Shown: positions 18,007 to 37,156 of the stretch, one piece after another | Position numbering within the stretch: the stretch's first letter is position 1 | Layout: every line of letters begins with the position of its first letter | Assembly (NCBI GenBank): GCA_031270825.1 | Contig: JAISXH010000007.1 | Location: 1-64,000, forward strand | Length of the DNA: 64,000 nt | Reading direction: 5' to 3' | Source of the DNA: Bifidobacteriaceae bacterium | Lineage (GTDB): Bacteria; Actinomycetota; Actinomycetes; Actinomycetales; WQXJ01 | The notes under the pieces: generated by a model | The model's input: the letters and a program-made list of their open reading frames with translations, nothing else | Told to the model about the DNA's origin: nothing | The model's database searches: none | Position numbers and translations under genes: made by a program

Positions 18007-19230
18007 ATGGCCGGAATCAAGACTTTCGAGTACACCGTCATCGCGAACGGTTCGACTCGCTCCGGCAAGATCGACGGACCGGATCAACAGACGGTCGCCC
18101 GGCACCTGCGCGAGAACGGGCTCACGCCCATCGCCATCGACGAGGTCTCCAAGACGGGCCTCAACATGGAGATCAAGTTGGGCGGCAGCCGGGCCAAGCC
18201 CAAAGACGTCGCGATCGCCATGCGCCAGCTGGCCACCATGGTCAACGCCGGCCTGTCGCTGTTCAACTCCCTCAACGCGATCATTGAGCAGGCCGCCTCG
18301 CCGGCGCTGACCGCCGTTCTGAGGGAAGTGGCCGGAGATGTCGAGACCGGTTCTTCCCTGGGCGAGGCGATGTCCAAGCACCCGCGCGTTTTCTCACCGG
18401 TCACCATCGCCATGATCAAAGCCGGCGAGGCGGGCGGCTTCTTGGACACCGTCCTGATCTCAGTGGCTGAACAGATGGAGTCGGAACTGCGGTTGCGGCG
18501 CGCCGTCACCTCGGCCATGGTCTACCCGGCGGTGGTCCTCATCTTCGCCGCCGTGATCGTCGTGATCATGCTCCTGTTCATAGTGCCCGTCTTCCAAGGG
18601 ATCTTCGAATCGGTCGGCAAGGACCTGCCGCTGCCCACCCTCATCCTGGTCAAGGTCTCCGAATTCTTGAAGATCGCGGGGTTGCCGCTGCTGGCGGCCC
18701 TGATCTGGTTCATCTGGTGGTGGAACCGGCACAAGAACGATATCTCAGTCCGCCAGAAGGTCGATCCGATCAAGTTGAAGATGCCAATCGTGGGCCCTTT
18801 GATGCAGAAGGTCGCTTTGGCGCGCTTGTCGCGATCGATCGCCACCATGAGCTCGGTCGGCGTGCCGATTGTCCAGACCCTCGAGATCGTCGGCGAAACC
18901 GCTGGCAACGTGCTCGTGACGGAGGCGGTGGAGCGGGTCAAGGTCCAGGTCATGAACGGTGTCGCACTGGGCAAGGCGATCGCCGCGGAGCCGATTTTCG
19001 GCGCCATGATTTCGCACATGGTGGCGGTCGGCGAAGAGGCTGGGGCGCTCGACCAGATGCTGGACAAAGTGGCCCAATTCTACGACGAAGAGGTCGCGGC
19101 CGCGACGGCCTCGATCACCTCGATCATTGAGCCGGTCTTGATCGCCTTCGTGGGAGCGATCGTCGGCAGCATCCTGATCTGCCTCTACCTGCCGGTCTTC
19201 CAACTCTCCACCGGCGCCTCCCTGGAGTAG
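18007..19230 (+). CDS. pilC: type IV pilus inner-membrane platform protein PilC
   Basis: T2SSF repeats: AIAMRQLATMVNAGLSL, IKAGEAGGFLDTVL, AVGEEAGALDQMLDKVAQFYDEEV. Confidence 0.95.
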   Translation: MAGIKTFEYTVIANGSTRSGKIDGPDQQTVARHLRENGLTPIAIDEVSKTGLNMEIKLGGSRAKPKDVAIAMRQLATMVNAGLSLFNSLNAIIEQAASPALTAVLREVAGDVETGSSLGEAMSKHPRVFSPVTIAMIKAGEAGGFLDTVLISVAEQMESELRLRRAVTSAMVYPAVVLIFAAVIVVIMLLFIVPVFQGIFESVGKDLPLPTLILVKVSEFLKIAGLPLLAALIWFIWWWNRHKNDISVRQKVDPIKLKMPIVGPLMQKVALARLSRSIATMSSVGVPIVQTLEIVGETAGNVLVTEAVERVKVQVMNGVALGKAIAAEPIFGAMISHMVAVGEEAGALDQMLDKVAQFYDEEVAAATASITSIIEPVLIAFVGAIVGSILICLYLPVFQLSTGASLE

Positions 19231-19356
19231 TCGACCGGGTCTGCCGCCCTGCTGCTGGCGCGCGGCGGACGCCCGGCTGCGCGTCCGGTCGAACCGCTGG
19301 GGGTGCTGGCCGGGCCGGGGGCGGACCTCGGGAACTGCCCTGACGGCATCGGACAA

Positions 19357-19408
19357 AGCCGCAGCCCCGACCAGAGCGCTGGTCGGGGTGAACCCCACCC
19401 TTGCGGCT
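19357..19408 (+). promoter_or_regulatory. nested hairpin in the pilC-rpoB intergenic region
   Basis: Inner 10-bp stem ccccgaccag(19365-19374)/ctggtcgggg(19379-19388); outer agccgca(19357-19363)/tgcggct(19402-19408). Confidence 0.55.
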
Positions 19409-19546
19409 GAGACCGGCCAAGATGCGGCTGGACAAGCCTTGGCCATCCGTGTAAGCTAGCCCCTTGCGCCATTCTGTGCCTCATGCCCATTTTAACGTTT
19501 GAGACTCAGTGTTGCGCCGCGTGCTTTTTTGACTCCGGGAGGGACC

Positions 19547-23032
<3,486 letters not shown>

Positions 23033-23052
23033 GAACTTTTCCGGCCACCACA

Positions 23053-23079
23053 GCTAGTACCGCTAGTACATCTAGTTCA
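23053..23079. repeat. 9-bp imperfect tandem repeat between rpoB and rpoC
   Basis: gctagtacc gctagtaca tctagttca. Confidence 0.7.
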
Positions 23080-23098
23080 TAAGGAAGCAGGGATTGAC

Positions 23099-26977
<3,879 letters not shown>

Positions 26978-27109
26978 TGACCGGTCGCTTTGACGGTGGC
27001 GGGCTCGGCGATGTAGCCTAATCCTCCGTGTGCCCACGCCCGTGGGCCATAGAAACGCGCTTACACGCACCGATAGACCACTTCCGAGCAAATCCCAGAT
27101 GGAGTCCTA

Positions 27110-27484
27110 GTGCCCACTATCCAGCAGTTGGTCCGCAAAGGCCGGACCGCCAAGGCCGGGAAGACCAAGACCCCGGCCCTGAAGGGTTCCCCCCAAAGGC
27201 GGGGCGTCTGCACGCGCGTGTACACCACGACGCCGAAGAAGCCGAACTCAGCCCTCCGCAAGGTGGCGCGCGTCCGGTTGTCGAACGGCATCGAGGTGAC
27301 CGCCTATATCCCAGGCGTCGGACATAATCTGCAGGAGCACTCGATTGTGCTGGTCCGGGGCGGGCGCGTGAGGGATCTGCCGGGTGTGCGGTACAAGATC
27401 GTGCGCGGGGCGCTGGACACGCAGGGCGTGCGCGGCCGCCAGCAAGCGCGCTCGCGTTATGGAGCGAAGAAGGAGAAGGGCTGA
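27110..27484 (+). CDS. rpsL: 30S ribosomal protein S12
   Basis: [30 protein letters not shown]. Confidence 0.98.
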   Translation: MPTIQQLVRKGRTAKAGKTKTPALKGSPQRRGVCTRVYTTTPKKPNSALRKVARVRLSNGIEVTAYIPGVGHNLQEHSIVLVRGGRVRDLPGVRYKIVRGALDTQGVRGRQQARSRYGAKKEKG

Positions 27485-27954
27485 TGCCGCGCAAGGGGCC
27501 GGCTCCCCGGCGACCACTGGTCCAGGACCCGGTTTATGACAGCCCGCTGGTGACGCAACTGGTCAACAAGGTGTTGCTGGACGGCAAGAAGACCATCGCC
27601 CAGTCGATTGTCTACGGCGCTTTGAGCGGCGCCGCGGAAAAGACCGACGGAGACGCTGTGACCTTGCTGAAGCGGGCGCTGGATAACATCCGGCCGTCGC
27701 TGGAGGTCAAGTCACGCCGGGTCGGCGGCGCCACCTATCAGGTGCCGGTCGAGGTCAAGCCCGCCCGCGCCACCACCCTGGCGCTGCGCTGGCTGGTCGG
27801 GTATTCGCGGGCGCGGCGGGAGAAGACCATGACTTTGCGGCTGATGAACGAGATCCTCGACGCCTCCAACGGTTTGGGGGCCGCTGTCAAGCGCCGCGAG
27901 GACACCCACAAAATGGCCGAGGCCAACCGGGCCTTCGCTCACTACCGCTGGTAG
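27484..27954 (+). CDS. rpsG: 30S ribosomal protein S7
   Basis: [34 protein letters not shown]. Confidence 0.98.
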   Translation: MPRKGPAPRRPLVQDPVYDSPLVTQLVNKVLLDGKKTIAQSIVYGALSGAAEKTDGDAVTLLKRALDNIRPSLEVKSRRVGGATYQVPVEVKPARATTLALRWLVGYSRARREKTMTLRLMNEILDASNGLGAAVKRREDTHKMAEANRAFAHYRW

Positions 27955-28137
27955 CGGTCGCCCATTTGGCTTCCAGAGGTGCCCGATGCCGTATGGCTGG
28001 CAGGCGCGGCAGACCGCCTGGGGCGGAGGGCTCTTTGGGAGCCTTCGCCGCCGGCGGCTGGTTGGCGCGGCCACTGTGCTCGATCGGCCCGTGTCGGGGG
28101 TAGGCGAAGTGAAAAGCAAGAGAGATAAGGAAAACCT

Positions 28138-30240
28138 GTGGCACTCGACGTGCTGACTGACCTGGCGCAGGTCCGCAACATCGGCATCATGGCGCACATC
28201 GATGCCGGGAAGACAACCGTGACCGAACGGATCTTGTTCTACACCGGCATCAATTACAAGATCGGCGAAACCCACGACGGCGCGTCGACCATGGACTGGA
28301 TGGCCCAGGAGCAGGAACGTGGCATCACGATCACCTCGGCTGCGACCACCTGTTTCTGGAAAGACCACCAGATCAACATCATCGACACGCCCGGCCACGT
28401 CGATTTCACGGTCGAGGTGGAGCGGTCGTTGCGGGTGTTGGACGGGGCCGTGGCCGTGTTCGACGGCAAGGAAGGCGTCGAGCCGCAGTCGGAGACGGTC
28501 TGGCGCCAGGCCGACAAATACAACGTGCCGCGCATTTGCTTCGTCAACAAGATGGACAAGATCGGCGCCGACTTCTTCTACACCGTCAACACCATTGTCG
28601 ACCGGTTGGGCGCCAAACCGCTGATCATGCAGTTGCCGATCGGCGCGGAGGCCACTTTCCGCGGCGTTGTCGACCTGCTTGAGATGCGGGCGCTGACCTG
28701 GGCGGGCGACGTCCAGAAGGGCGAGGACTACAAGGTCGAGGCGATTCCGGCCGACCTGCTGGAGCAGGCCGAGGAGTACCGGGCGAAGCTGGTCGAGATC
28801 GTCGCCGAGGCGTCTGACGAACTGTTGGAGAAGTACCTTGAGACAGGTGAGTTGTCGGTCGCCGAACTGCGCCAGGGCATCCGCAAGATGACCGTCACCG
28901 GCGACATCTTCCCGGTTTTTTGCGGTTCGGCTTTCAAGAACAAGGGCGTCCAGCCCATGCTTGACGCTGTGATCGAGTTTCTGCCCTCGCCGCTGGAGGT
29001 CCCTGCGATGACCGGGTTCGACCCGAAGGATGAGGCGGTCCAGTTGGTCCGCCGGCCTTCGGCCGATGAGGCCTTCGCGGCGCTGGCCTTCAAGGTGGTG
29101 GCCCATCCGTTCTACGGCAAGCTGACCTATCTGCGGGTCTACTCCGGGCACGTCGCCCAGGGCGCGCAGGTGCTCAATTCCACCAAGGGCCGCAGAGAGC
29201 GCATCGGCAAGCTCTTTCAGATGCACTCGAACAAGGAGAACCCGGTCCCTGACATCACCGCCGGGCACATCTACGCGGTGATCGGGCTGAAAGACACCAC
29301 CACCGGCGACACCCTGTGCGATCAGACCCGTCCGATCATCTTGGAGTCGATGACCTTCCCGGAGCCGGTCATCCAGGTGGCGATCGAGCCGAACTCGAAG
29401 AGCGACCAAGAAAAGCTCTCCACGGCCATCCAGAAGCTGGCCGAAGAGGATCCGACTTTCCGGGTCTCCCACAACGAGGAGACCGGCCAGACGATCATCG
29501 CCGGCATGGGCGAGTTGCACCTCGACGTGCTGGTGGACCGGATGCGCCGCGAGTTCAAAGTCGAGGCCAACATCGGCAAGCCGCAGGTGGCCTATCGCGA
29601 GACGATCCGTCGGCGGGTCGATCGGGTCGATTACACCCACAAGAAGCAGACCGGCGGCTCCGGTCAGTACGCGAAGGTCCAGGTGGCCTTCGAACCGCTG
29701 GCCTTGGACGGCGAGGCCACCTTCGAATTCTTGAACAAGGTGGTGGGCGGTCGGGTGCCGCGCGAATACATCCCCTCGGTCGAAGCGGGCATCCTCGACG
29801 CCATGAGTTCGGGTCCGCTGGCCGGCTATCCGGTGGTTGGAGTCAAAGCGACCCTTCTGGACGGCCAGTATCATGAAGTGGACTCTTCGGAGATGGCCTT
29901 CAAGATCGCCGGCTCGATGGTCTTCCGCGAGGGCGCCAAGCGAGCCGATCCGGCCCTGCTGGAGCCGATCATGGACGTCGAAGTGCGGACCCCAGAGCAA
30001 TACATGGGCGAAGTCATTGGCGACTTGAACTCGCGGCGGGGCCATATCCAATTGATGGAGGACGCCTCCGGCGTCAAAGTGGTGCGTGCCCACGTGCCGC
30101 TGTCCACCATGTTCGGCTATGTCGGCGACTTGCGTTCCAAGACCCAGGGGCGGGCCGTCTACACTATGCAGTTCGATAGTTATGCTGAAGTTCCCCGAAG
30201 CGTCGCTGAGGAGATCATCAAGAAGACCCGGGGCGAGTGA
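28138..30240 (+). CDS. fusA: elongation factor G
   Basis: [25 protein letters not shown]. Confidence 0.98.
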   Translation: MALDVLTDLAQVRNIGIMAHIDAGKTTVTERILFYTGINYKIGETHDGASTMDWMAQEQERGITITSAATTCFWKDHQINIIDTPGHVDFTVEVERSLRVLDGAVAVFDGKEGVEPQSETVWRQADKYNVPRICFVNKMDKIGADFFYTVNTIVDRLGAKPLIMQLPIGAEATFRGVVDLLEMRALTWAGDVQKGEDYKVEAIPADLLEQAEEYRAKLVEIVAEASDELLEKYLETGELSVAELRQGIRKMTVTGDIFPVFCGSAFKNKGVQPMLDAVIEFLPSPLEVPAMTGFDPKDEAVQLVRRPSADEAFAALAFKVVAHPFYGKLTYLRVYSGHVAQGAQVLNSTKGRRERIGKLFQMHSNKENPVPDITAGHIYAVIGLKDTTTGDTLCDQTRPIILESMTFPEPVIQVAIEPNSKSDQEKLSTAIQKLAEEDPTFRVSHNEETGQTIIAGMGELHLDVLVDRMRREFKVEANIGKPQVAYRETIRRRVDRVDYTHKKQTGGSGQYAKVQVAFEPLALDGEATFEFLNKVVGGRVPREYIPSVEAGILDAMSSGPLAGYPVVGVKATLLDGQYHEVDSSEMAFKIAGSMVFREGAKRADPALLEPIMDVEVRTPEQYMGEVIGDLNSRRGHIQLMEDASGVKVVRAHVPLSTMFGYVGDLRSKTQGRAVYTMQFDSYAEVPRSVAEEIIKKTRGE

Positions 30241-30388
30241 AGTCCTGAAGGGTCACCGAAGTAGTACACAATAGATAGGAAAACGACCCGTAGAAGGCCC
30301 ACGTCGCCCTCTCGACACGGCCGGCAACACGCCGGTTCGGTCAAGAGGCCCGTCAGGTACAACTACCCAAGTCCTTAGGAGGGACCTA

Positions 30389-31579
<1,191 letters not shown>

Positions 31580-31586
31580 TTCCGGT

Positions 31587-31620
31587 CCTGCCCGGTGCCG
31601 CTCGGTCGGCATCGGGCAGG
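31587..31620 (+). terminator. tuf downstream hairpin
   Basis: 14-bp stem cctgcccggtgccg(31587-31600)/cggcatcgggcagg(31607-31620) with one G-T pair, 6-nt loop; weak T-tract. Confidence 0.65.
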
Positions 31621-31748
31621 CCAACGTCTTCTCGTTTCCCTGGTCAGTCGCCTGGGAGCAAGCCCGGTCGGGGGCGGCGGCTTCTCAACTGGCGAGATGT
31701 GACCCGGGTCATATTCGGCCCAAGGCGCCGCGGCGGGAGACTGGTCCT

Positions 31749-32771
31749 GTGTCTGGGGCTGGCGATGATCGAATGGCGTCCGGCTATCCCCGGTACTGCG
31801 CGTATCGAGGGGTCGGATATGGCTGGGCGCGCCTGGGCTGTTCCGGGCGGCCAAAACAGCCGGGGCGCTGGCGGCCCGGTGCTGTTAGCACCGGCTCGGG
31901 CGCCGACCGGTCCGCAGACAGTGGTCCGGCCGATGAACGCTTGGACCACTGGCATCGTTTACGGGCGGTCGACGCCGACCCGGGCAACCTGATCGACTTG
32001 GGCGCGGGCCGTCACGCCGGCCGGCGGCCGGATCGATCGGCATCGTCCGGTTCGTGGCGACAAAACCGCCCTCAGCATCCGCCGAATCGTTACCCGCACC
32101 CGTCCGCCGGTCCCAAACCGGGGCCTCACGCCCCTCGACGGGTCCACCGCGCCGAACGGTCGGCGGCGCTGCTGGTCGGCATCGGCGGGGTTGTGGCGCT
32201 CGCGTTCGGACTGCTCGGCGCTTGGAGCTATGCCCTGATCGGCGCCTGGGGAGCGGTGTCGGTGACCTACCTGGTCGGTGTCTGGTGGCACATCAGGCGT
32301 CTTGACGGGCGCCAAACCGCCGATCACGCCACCGCCGATGATCCCGGCCGGCGGACCATGGACTTGATGTTGGTGATCGCGGCGCTGGTGTCGCTGGCGG
32401 ATGTGATCTATGTGCTGGCCGGCTCGGGCGCCTCGGCGGACGGGCCTGCGGGAGCGGACGTGCTGCACGCCATCGGCGGTTTTGTCTCGGTGGCCCTGAG
32501 CTGGGCGGTCATCCACACGCTCTTCACCCTGCGCTATGCCCGGCTGTACCACCAGCGCGGTTGCGGGATCGAGTTCCATTCCGACCGCTTGCCGTCCTAC
32601 CTGGACTTCGCCTACGTGGCCTTCACGGTGGGCATGACTTACCAGATTTCCGACACCGACATCACCCGTCACCGCATCCGCCGCGACGTCCTGCGCCACG
32701 CCCTGCTCTCATACTTGTTCGGCACCGTCATCCTGGCCGCCGCCGTCAACCTGGTCATGCGTCTGGTCTAG
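31749..32771 (+). CDS. DUF1345-like integral membrane protein (start uncertain)
   Basis: HTLFTLRYARLYHQ...YLDFAYVAFTVGMTYQISDTDITRHRIRRDVLRHALLSYLFGTVILAAAVNLV; N-terminal ~130 aa may be over-called. Confidence 0.7.
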   Translation: MSGAGDDRMASGYPRYCAYRGVGYGWARLGCSGRPKQPGRWRPGAVSTGSGADRSADSGPADERLDHWHRLRAVDADPGNLIDLGAGRHAGRRPDRSASSGSWRQNRPQHPPNRYPHPSAGPKPGPHAPRRVHRAERSAALLVGIGGVVALAFGLLGAWSYALIGAWGAVSVTYLVGVWWHIRRLDGRQTADHATADDPGRRTMDLMLVIAALVSLADVIYVLAGSGASADGPAGADVLHAIGGFVSVALSWAVIHTLFTLRYARLYHQRGCGIEFHSDRLPSYLDFAYVAFTVGMTYQISDTDITRHRIRRDVLRHALLSYLFGTVILAAAVNLVMRLV

Positions 32772-32823
32772 CCCCCGAAGACCCTCCCTGGCCGCCGCCC
32801 GCCTTCGACCAAGTTCCCACGCC

Positions 32824-32880
32824 AGGGGACGGTGATCGCGCTGAATTCCGCAAGGGGACGGTGATTGGGTTGATTCCGCA
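32824..32880. repeat. tandem aggggacggtgat...attccgca repeat (REP-like)
   Basis: aggggacggtgatcgcgctgaattccgca (32824-32852) and aggggacggtgattgggttgattccgca (32853-32880). Confidence 0.7.
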
Positions 32881-33120
32881 AGGCGACGCGGGCCTGCGGT
32901 TCCAGGCGAACCCGCCGACCGCGCCCGGTGATGGAGCCGGCGGCCTGGTGTTCGCGCGCCGAGCGGACGGGCCGGCTGGACAGGCCGCAGGGGGTCCAGC
33001 GGATTCCCAGGCACGGGTATTACGGTCGTGAGTGTCCGTATACAACCTTCGGTCCATCGGGGGCCGGGCGAGCCAGCTAGGATTGATGCATATCCTGTCA
33101 GGCTCAGAGAGGAGCGCCTA

Positions 33121-33468
33121 GTGGAAGAGACACAGCCCTCAGAATTCCAGTTCGAGATCGAGCAGGTCTTCTTGTTCGAGGACAAAGGGACGGCGATCTC
33201 GGGATTGGTCGAGTTAGGAATAATCGGCGCTGGCCAGGCCATTGACATTCACGGCCTGCACGCCAGACGCCACGGGAAGATCGAAGCGATCATGATCGAC
33301 GGCGAGCGCGTGGATGAAGTCGAAGCCGGTTTCGTCTGCACGCTGCTGGTGACGGAGCTGACTCCGGGACACGTTGGTCCGGGCATGCTGGCCACCCACG
33401 CCGGTGGTGAAAGGCACAAGGAGTTGCGCGAACGAGTTCCCCGGCAGTATTCGCCGCTGGCGGCGTAG
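33121..33468 (+). CDS. small stand-alone EF-Tu domain-2-like protein
   Basis: GTG start with agaggag RBS; FEIEQVFLFEDKGTAISGLVELGIIGAGQAIDIHG...VDEVEAGFVCTLLVTEL resembles EF-Tu domain 2. Confidence 0.65.
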   Translation: MEETQPSEFQFEIEQVFLFEDKGTAISGLVELGIIGAGQAIDIHGLHARRHGKIEAIMIDGERVDEVEAGFVCTLLVTELTPGHVGPGMLATHAGGERHKELRERVPRQYSPLAA

Positions 33469-33577
33469 CCGGGGAGTCCTGGCCGACTGGCACTCCAGCC
33501 GCCCAGGAAGCGCAGAATTTGGCTGGCGGGCCGCGTTCGGCGGGCCGCTGGCGAGGGTCGCCTGGCCCAAGGTCTGA

Positions 33578-33610
33578 GGCGGGCCAACCGCGATGGTTGG
33601 CCCGCCTTTT
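33578..33610 (+). terminator. Rho-independent terminator
   Basis: 12-bp stem ggcgggccaacc/ggttggcccgcc, loop gcgat, then tttt. Confidence 0.85.
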
Positions 33611-33673
33611 GACACCCCGGGCAAGGCCGCGGGCGTCCGGGCGGGTCGGCGCGGCGGCGCCGTGGCCGGGCGT

Positions 33674-33771
33674 GGGCCCTGGCGTCGCGGCTGATCGGCC
33701 GCCGGTGGTCGGGCTCGTGCCACAGCGGCGGAGGCGCGGGCCCTGGCGACGGGGCTGATCGGCCGCCGGTG
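33674..33771. repeat. 34-bp direct repeat, two copies
   Basis: gggccctggcgtcgcggctgatcggccgccggtg (33674-33707) and gggccctggcgacggggctgatcggccgccggtg (33738-33771), 32/34 identical. Confidence 0.8.
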
Positions 33772-34016
33772 TGAGCGAACCGCCGGGCCGATTTCCCATC
33801 GACCTGTGTTTCTGGCAAGATAGTCCGGTTGCCTGGCACCGGCCAGGCGATGGCTGTCTGCGCGAACCCGTGAGCACGGGGGCGCCGCGGCCGGGACCAC
33901 ACCCTCGACACTCAAGCGCCAGCGTGGCGGAGCTTTGGGCCAAAACGCGACACGCCCGAGCGCGGGGGGCGGTCAAAGACATAATCGGGAACGACACGTA
34001 GGAGATGGGTCACGCC

Positions 34017-34325
34017 ATGGCTGGACAGAAGATCCGGATACGGCTGAAGTCGTATGACCACCAGGTCATCGACTCGTCGGCGCGCAAGATCGTGGAAACC
34101 GTGACTCGGGCGGGCGCCACCGTGGTGGGCCCTGTGCCGCTGCCGACCGAGAAGAACGTCTACTGCGTGATCCGGTCTCCCCACAAGTACAAGGACAGCC
34201 GCGAGCACTTCGAGATGAGGACGCACAAGCGGTTGATCGACATCATTGACCCCACTCCGAAGGCGGTCGACAGCCTGATGCGGCTCGACCTGCCGGCGGA
34301 CGTGAACATCGAGATCAAACTGTAG
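34017..34325 (+). CDS. rpsJ: 30S ribosomal protein S10
   Basis: [29 protein letters not shown]. Confidence 0.97.
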   Translation: MAGQKIRIRLKSYDHQVIDSSARKIVETVTRAGATVVGPVPLPTEKNVYCVIRSPHKYKDSREHFEMRTHKRLIDIIDPTPKAVDSLMRLDLPADVNIEIKL

Positions 34326-34349
34326 CGACTGGCGAGGATTGACGACAAG

Positions 34350-35012
34350 ATGACTACCGTTTCCCAAAAAGTGCGCCCGGCGGCGGCGTTGCTGGGCACC
34401 AAGCTGGGTATGACCCAGGCCTGGGACGCCGAAGGCCGTGTGGTGCCCTTGACCGTCATCGAGGTGGGCACGAACGTGGTGACGCAGGTCCGCACCGAGG
34501 AGATCGACGGCTACAGCGCCGTCCAACTGGGCTATGGCGAAGCCAACCTGAAGCGCCTCACCCAACCGATGCGTGGCCATTTCGACAAAGCCAAAGTGTC
34601 GCCGCGCCGTTACCTGGCCGAGGTCAGGCTGGTGGATTCCGAGTCCTACCAGCCGGGCCAGGAGCTGACGGTGGGGGTGTTCGAGGCCGGACAGCGCGTC
34701 GACGTGGCCGGCACCACCAAAGGCAAGGGCACCGCTGGCGTCGTCAAGCGGCACGGATTCGCGGGCGTGGGCGCCTCGCACGGCTCCCACCGCAACCACC
34801 GCAAGCCCGGCTCGATCGGCGCCTGCGCCACGCCCGCCAGGGTGCTCAAGGGCATGCGCATGGCCGGCCGAATGGGCAATGCCCGCCAGACCACGCTCAA
34901 CCTGCTGGTCCACGCGATCGATTCCGAGGCCGGTCTGATTCTGGTCAAAGGGGCGGTGCCAGGCCCCAGAGGCGGCCTGGTGTTGGTGCGCTCGGCGGTG
35001 AAGGGAGCCTGA
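34350..35012 (+). CDS. rplC: 50S ribosomal protein L3
   Basis: [31 protein letters not shown]. Confidence 0.97.
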   Translation: MTTVSQKVRPAAALLGTKLGMTQAWDAEGRVVPLTVIEVGTNVVTQVRTEEIDGYSAVQLGYGEANLKRLTQPMRGHFDKAKVSPRRYLAEVRLVDSESYQPGQELTVGVFEAGQRVDVAGTTKGKGTAGVVKRHGFAGVGASHGSHRNHRKPGSIGACATPARVLKGMRMAGRMGNARQTTLNLLVHAIDSEAGLILVKGAVPGPRGGLVLVRSAVKGA

Positions 35013-35017
35013 TTCAG

Positions 35018-35683
35018 ATGCCGACCGTCAAAGTGTTGAATCCCGCCGGTGAGAAGACCGGCCAAGCCGAGTTGCCCGATGCCGTTTTCGACGTTCAGAC
35101 CAACGTCCCGTTGATCCACCAGGTCGTGGTAGCCCAGTGGGCCGCAGCCCGTCAAGGCACCCACGCCACCAAGACGCGGGGGATGGTGTCCGGCGGCGGC
35201 CGCAAGCCGTACCGGCAAAAGGGGACCGGCCGGGCCCGCCAAGGCTCGATCCGGGCCCCGCAGTTCGTTGGCGGCGGCGTGGTCCACGGACCGCAGCCGC
35301 GTGATTATTCGCAGCGGACGCCCAAGAAGATGAAGGCGGCGGCTTTGCGCGGCGCGCTGTCAGACCGGGCCCGTCATGACCGCGTGCATGTGGTGACCGA
35401 ACTGGTCGAGGGCGACAAGCCCTCCACCAAGGCGGCGGCGGCCGTCTTGGCCCAGCTGACCGACCGCCGGCGCCTGCTGGTGGTCATCACCCGGGAGGAG
35501 CGAACCGCCCAGCTATCGGTGCGCAATCTTCCCGATGTCCACTGGTTGCACCCTGATCAACTGAACACCTATGACGTGATGGTGTCAGATGATGTGATCT
35601 TCACCGCCCCCGCCTTGGCCGAATTCTTGGCCAGTCCCAAGTCCGGCCTGGAGCCGGCGCCAGCGAAGGAGGAGGCCGAATGA
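35018..35683 (+). CDS. rplD: 50S ribosomal protein L4
   Basis: [32 protein letters not shown]. Confidence 0.97.
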   Translation: MPTVKVLNPAGEKTGQAELPDAVFDVQTNVPLIHQVVVAQWAAARQGTHATKTRGMVSGGGRKPYRQKGTGRARQGSIRAPQFVGGGVVHGPQPRDYSQRTPKKMKAAALRGALSDRARHDRVHVVTELVEGDKPSTKAAAAVLAQLTDRRRLLVVITREERTAQLSVRNLPDVHWLHPDQLNTYDVMVSDDVIFTAPALAEFLASPKSGLEPAPAKEEAE

Positions 35684-35988
35684 CCAAGCCGGACCTGCCC
35701 AAGAATCCCCGCGACATCATCCTCAAGCCGGTCGTCTCGGAGAAGAGCTACGGCCTGATCGACGAGGGCAAATACACCTTCATCGTGGCGCCCACAGCCA
35801 ACAAGACCGAGATCAAGATCGCCATCGAGAAGATTTTCGATGTCAAAGTGGCCTCGGTGAACACCTTGAACCGTAAAGGCAAGACGCGCCGCACCCGGTA
35901 TGGAGTGGGCAGGCGCAAGTCGACCAAGCGGGCGATTGTGACTCTGCGCGAGGGTTCCATCGACATCTTCGGCGCGCCGATCTCCTGA
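35680..35988 (+). CDS. rplW: 50S ribosomal protein L23
   Basis: [31 protein letters not shown]. Confidence 0.97.
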   Translation: MTKPDLPKNPRDIILKPVVSEKSYGLIDEGKYTFIVAPTANKTEIKIAIEKIFDVKVASVNTLNRKGKTRRTRYGVGRRKSTKRAIVTLREGSIDIFGAPIS

Positions 35989-36006
35989 AAGCGAGGCTAG
36001 ACCGAC

Positions 36007-36843
36007 ATGGGCATTAGGAAATACAAACCGACCACACCGGGCCGGCGCGGCGCGTCGGTGGCTGATTTCGCTGAGATCACCCGCTCTCGTCCAGAGAAGT
36101 CCCTGGTCAGGCCGCTGACGAAGACCGGCGGCCGGGACTCGTCCGGCCATATCAGCTCGCGGCACCGGGGCGGCGGCCACAAGCGGGCCTACCGGGTGAT
36201 CGACTTCCGCCGCCACGACAAGGATGGCGTGCCGGCCAAAGTGGCGCACATCGAATATGACCCCAACCGGACCGCTCGGATCGCCTTGCTGCACTACGCC
36301 GATGGCGCCAAGCGCTACATTCTGGCCCCGAACCGGCTCCGCCAAGGCGACCGAGTGGAGGCCGGGCCGGACGCGGACATCAAACCGGGCAACAATCTGC
36401 CGATGCGCCACATCCCCCTGGGCACCGTCATCCACGCGGTCGAATTGCAGCCGGGCGGGGGCGCGAAGCTGGCTCGCAGCGCCGGCGCGTCCATTCAGCT
36501 AGTCGCCAAAGAAGGCAAGTTCGCCCAACTGCGACTGCCGTCGGGCGAGATCCGCAACGTCGATCTGCGCTGCCGGGCCACTGTCGGAGAGGTCGGCAAC
36601 GCCGAACAGTCCAACATCAACTGGGGCAAGGCCGGCCGGATGCGCTGGAAGGGCCGGCGGCCCCATGTGCGCGGGGTTGCCATGAACCCTGTCGATCACC
36701 CGCATGGCGGCGGCGAAGGCAAGACTTCCGGCGGTCGCCATCCGGTCAGCCCCTGGGGCAAGCCGGAAGGCCGGACGCGCAAGCCGGGCAAGGCCTCCGA
36801 CAAGTTGATCGTGCGGCGGCGCCGCACCGGCAAGAAGCGTTGA
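36007..36843 (+). CDS. rplB: 50S ribosomal protein L2
   Basis: [31 protein letters not shown]. Confidence 0.98.
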   Translation: MGIRKYKPTTPGRRGASVADFAEITRSRPEKSLVRPLTKTGGRDSSGHISSRHRGGGHKRAYRVIDFRRHDKDGVPAKVAHIEYDPNRTARIALLHYADGAKRYILAPNRLRQGDRVEAGPDADIKPGNNLPMRHIPLGTVIHAVELQPGGGAKLARSAGASIQLVAKEGKFAQLRLPSGEIRNVDLRCRATVGEVGNAEQSNINWGKAGRMRWKGRRPHVRGVAMNPVDHPHGGGEGKTSGGRHPVSPWGKPEGRTRKPGKASDKLIVRRRRTGKKR

Positions 36844-36874
36844 TCCGAAGCGTCGATAGGGAGATAAGAAACAG

Positions 36875-37156
36875 ATGCCTCGCAGCCTCAAGAAGGGTCC
36901 TTTTGTTGACGCCCACCTGCTCAAGAAGGTGGACGAACACAATGCCAAGGGCCTCAAGACCGTGATCAAGACTTGGTCGCGGCGCTCGATGATCACGCCT
37001 GACTTCCTGGGCCACACTTTCGCCGTCCACGACGGACGCAAGCACGTGCCGGTTTTCATCACTGAGTCGATGGTGGGTCACAAGTTGGGCGAATTCGCGC
37101 CCACGCGCACCTTCCGCGGCCATGAGAAGGACGACAAGAAGGGACGGCGCCGCTGA
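36875..37156 (+). CDS. rpsS: 30S ribosomal protein S19
   Basis: [19 protein letters not shown]. Confidence 0.98.
   Translation: MPRSLKKGPFVDAHLLKKVDEHNAKGLKTVIKTWSRRSMITPDFLGHTFAVHDGRKHVPVFITESMVGHKLGEFAPTRTFRGHEKDDKKGRRR

Noticed and set aside
27712-30093. 793-aa minus-strand ORF opposite fusA
   Set aside because: Antisense open frame created by high-GC codon bias over a certain fusA; no family-like motifs.
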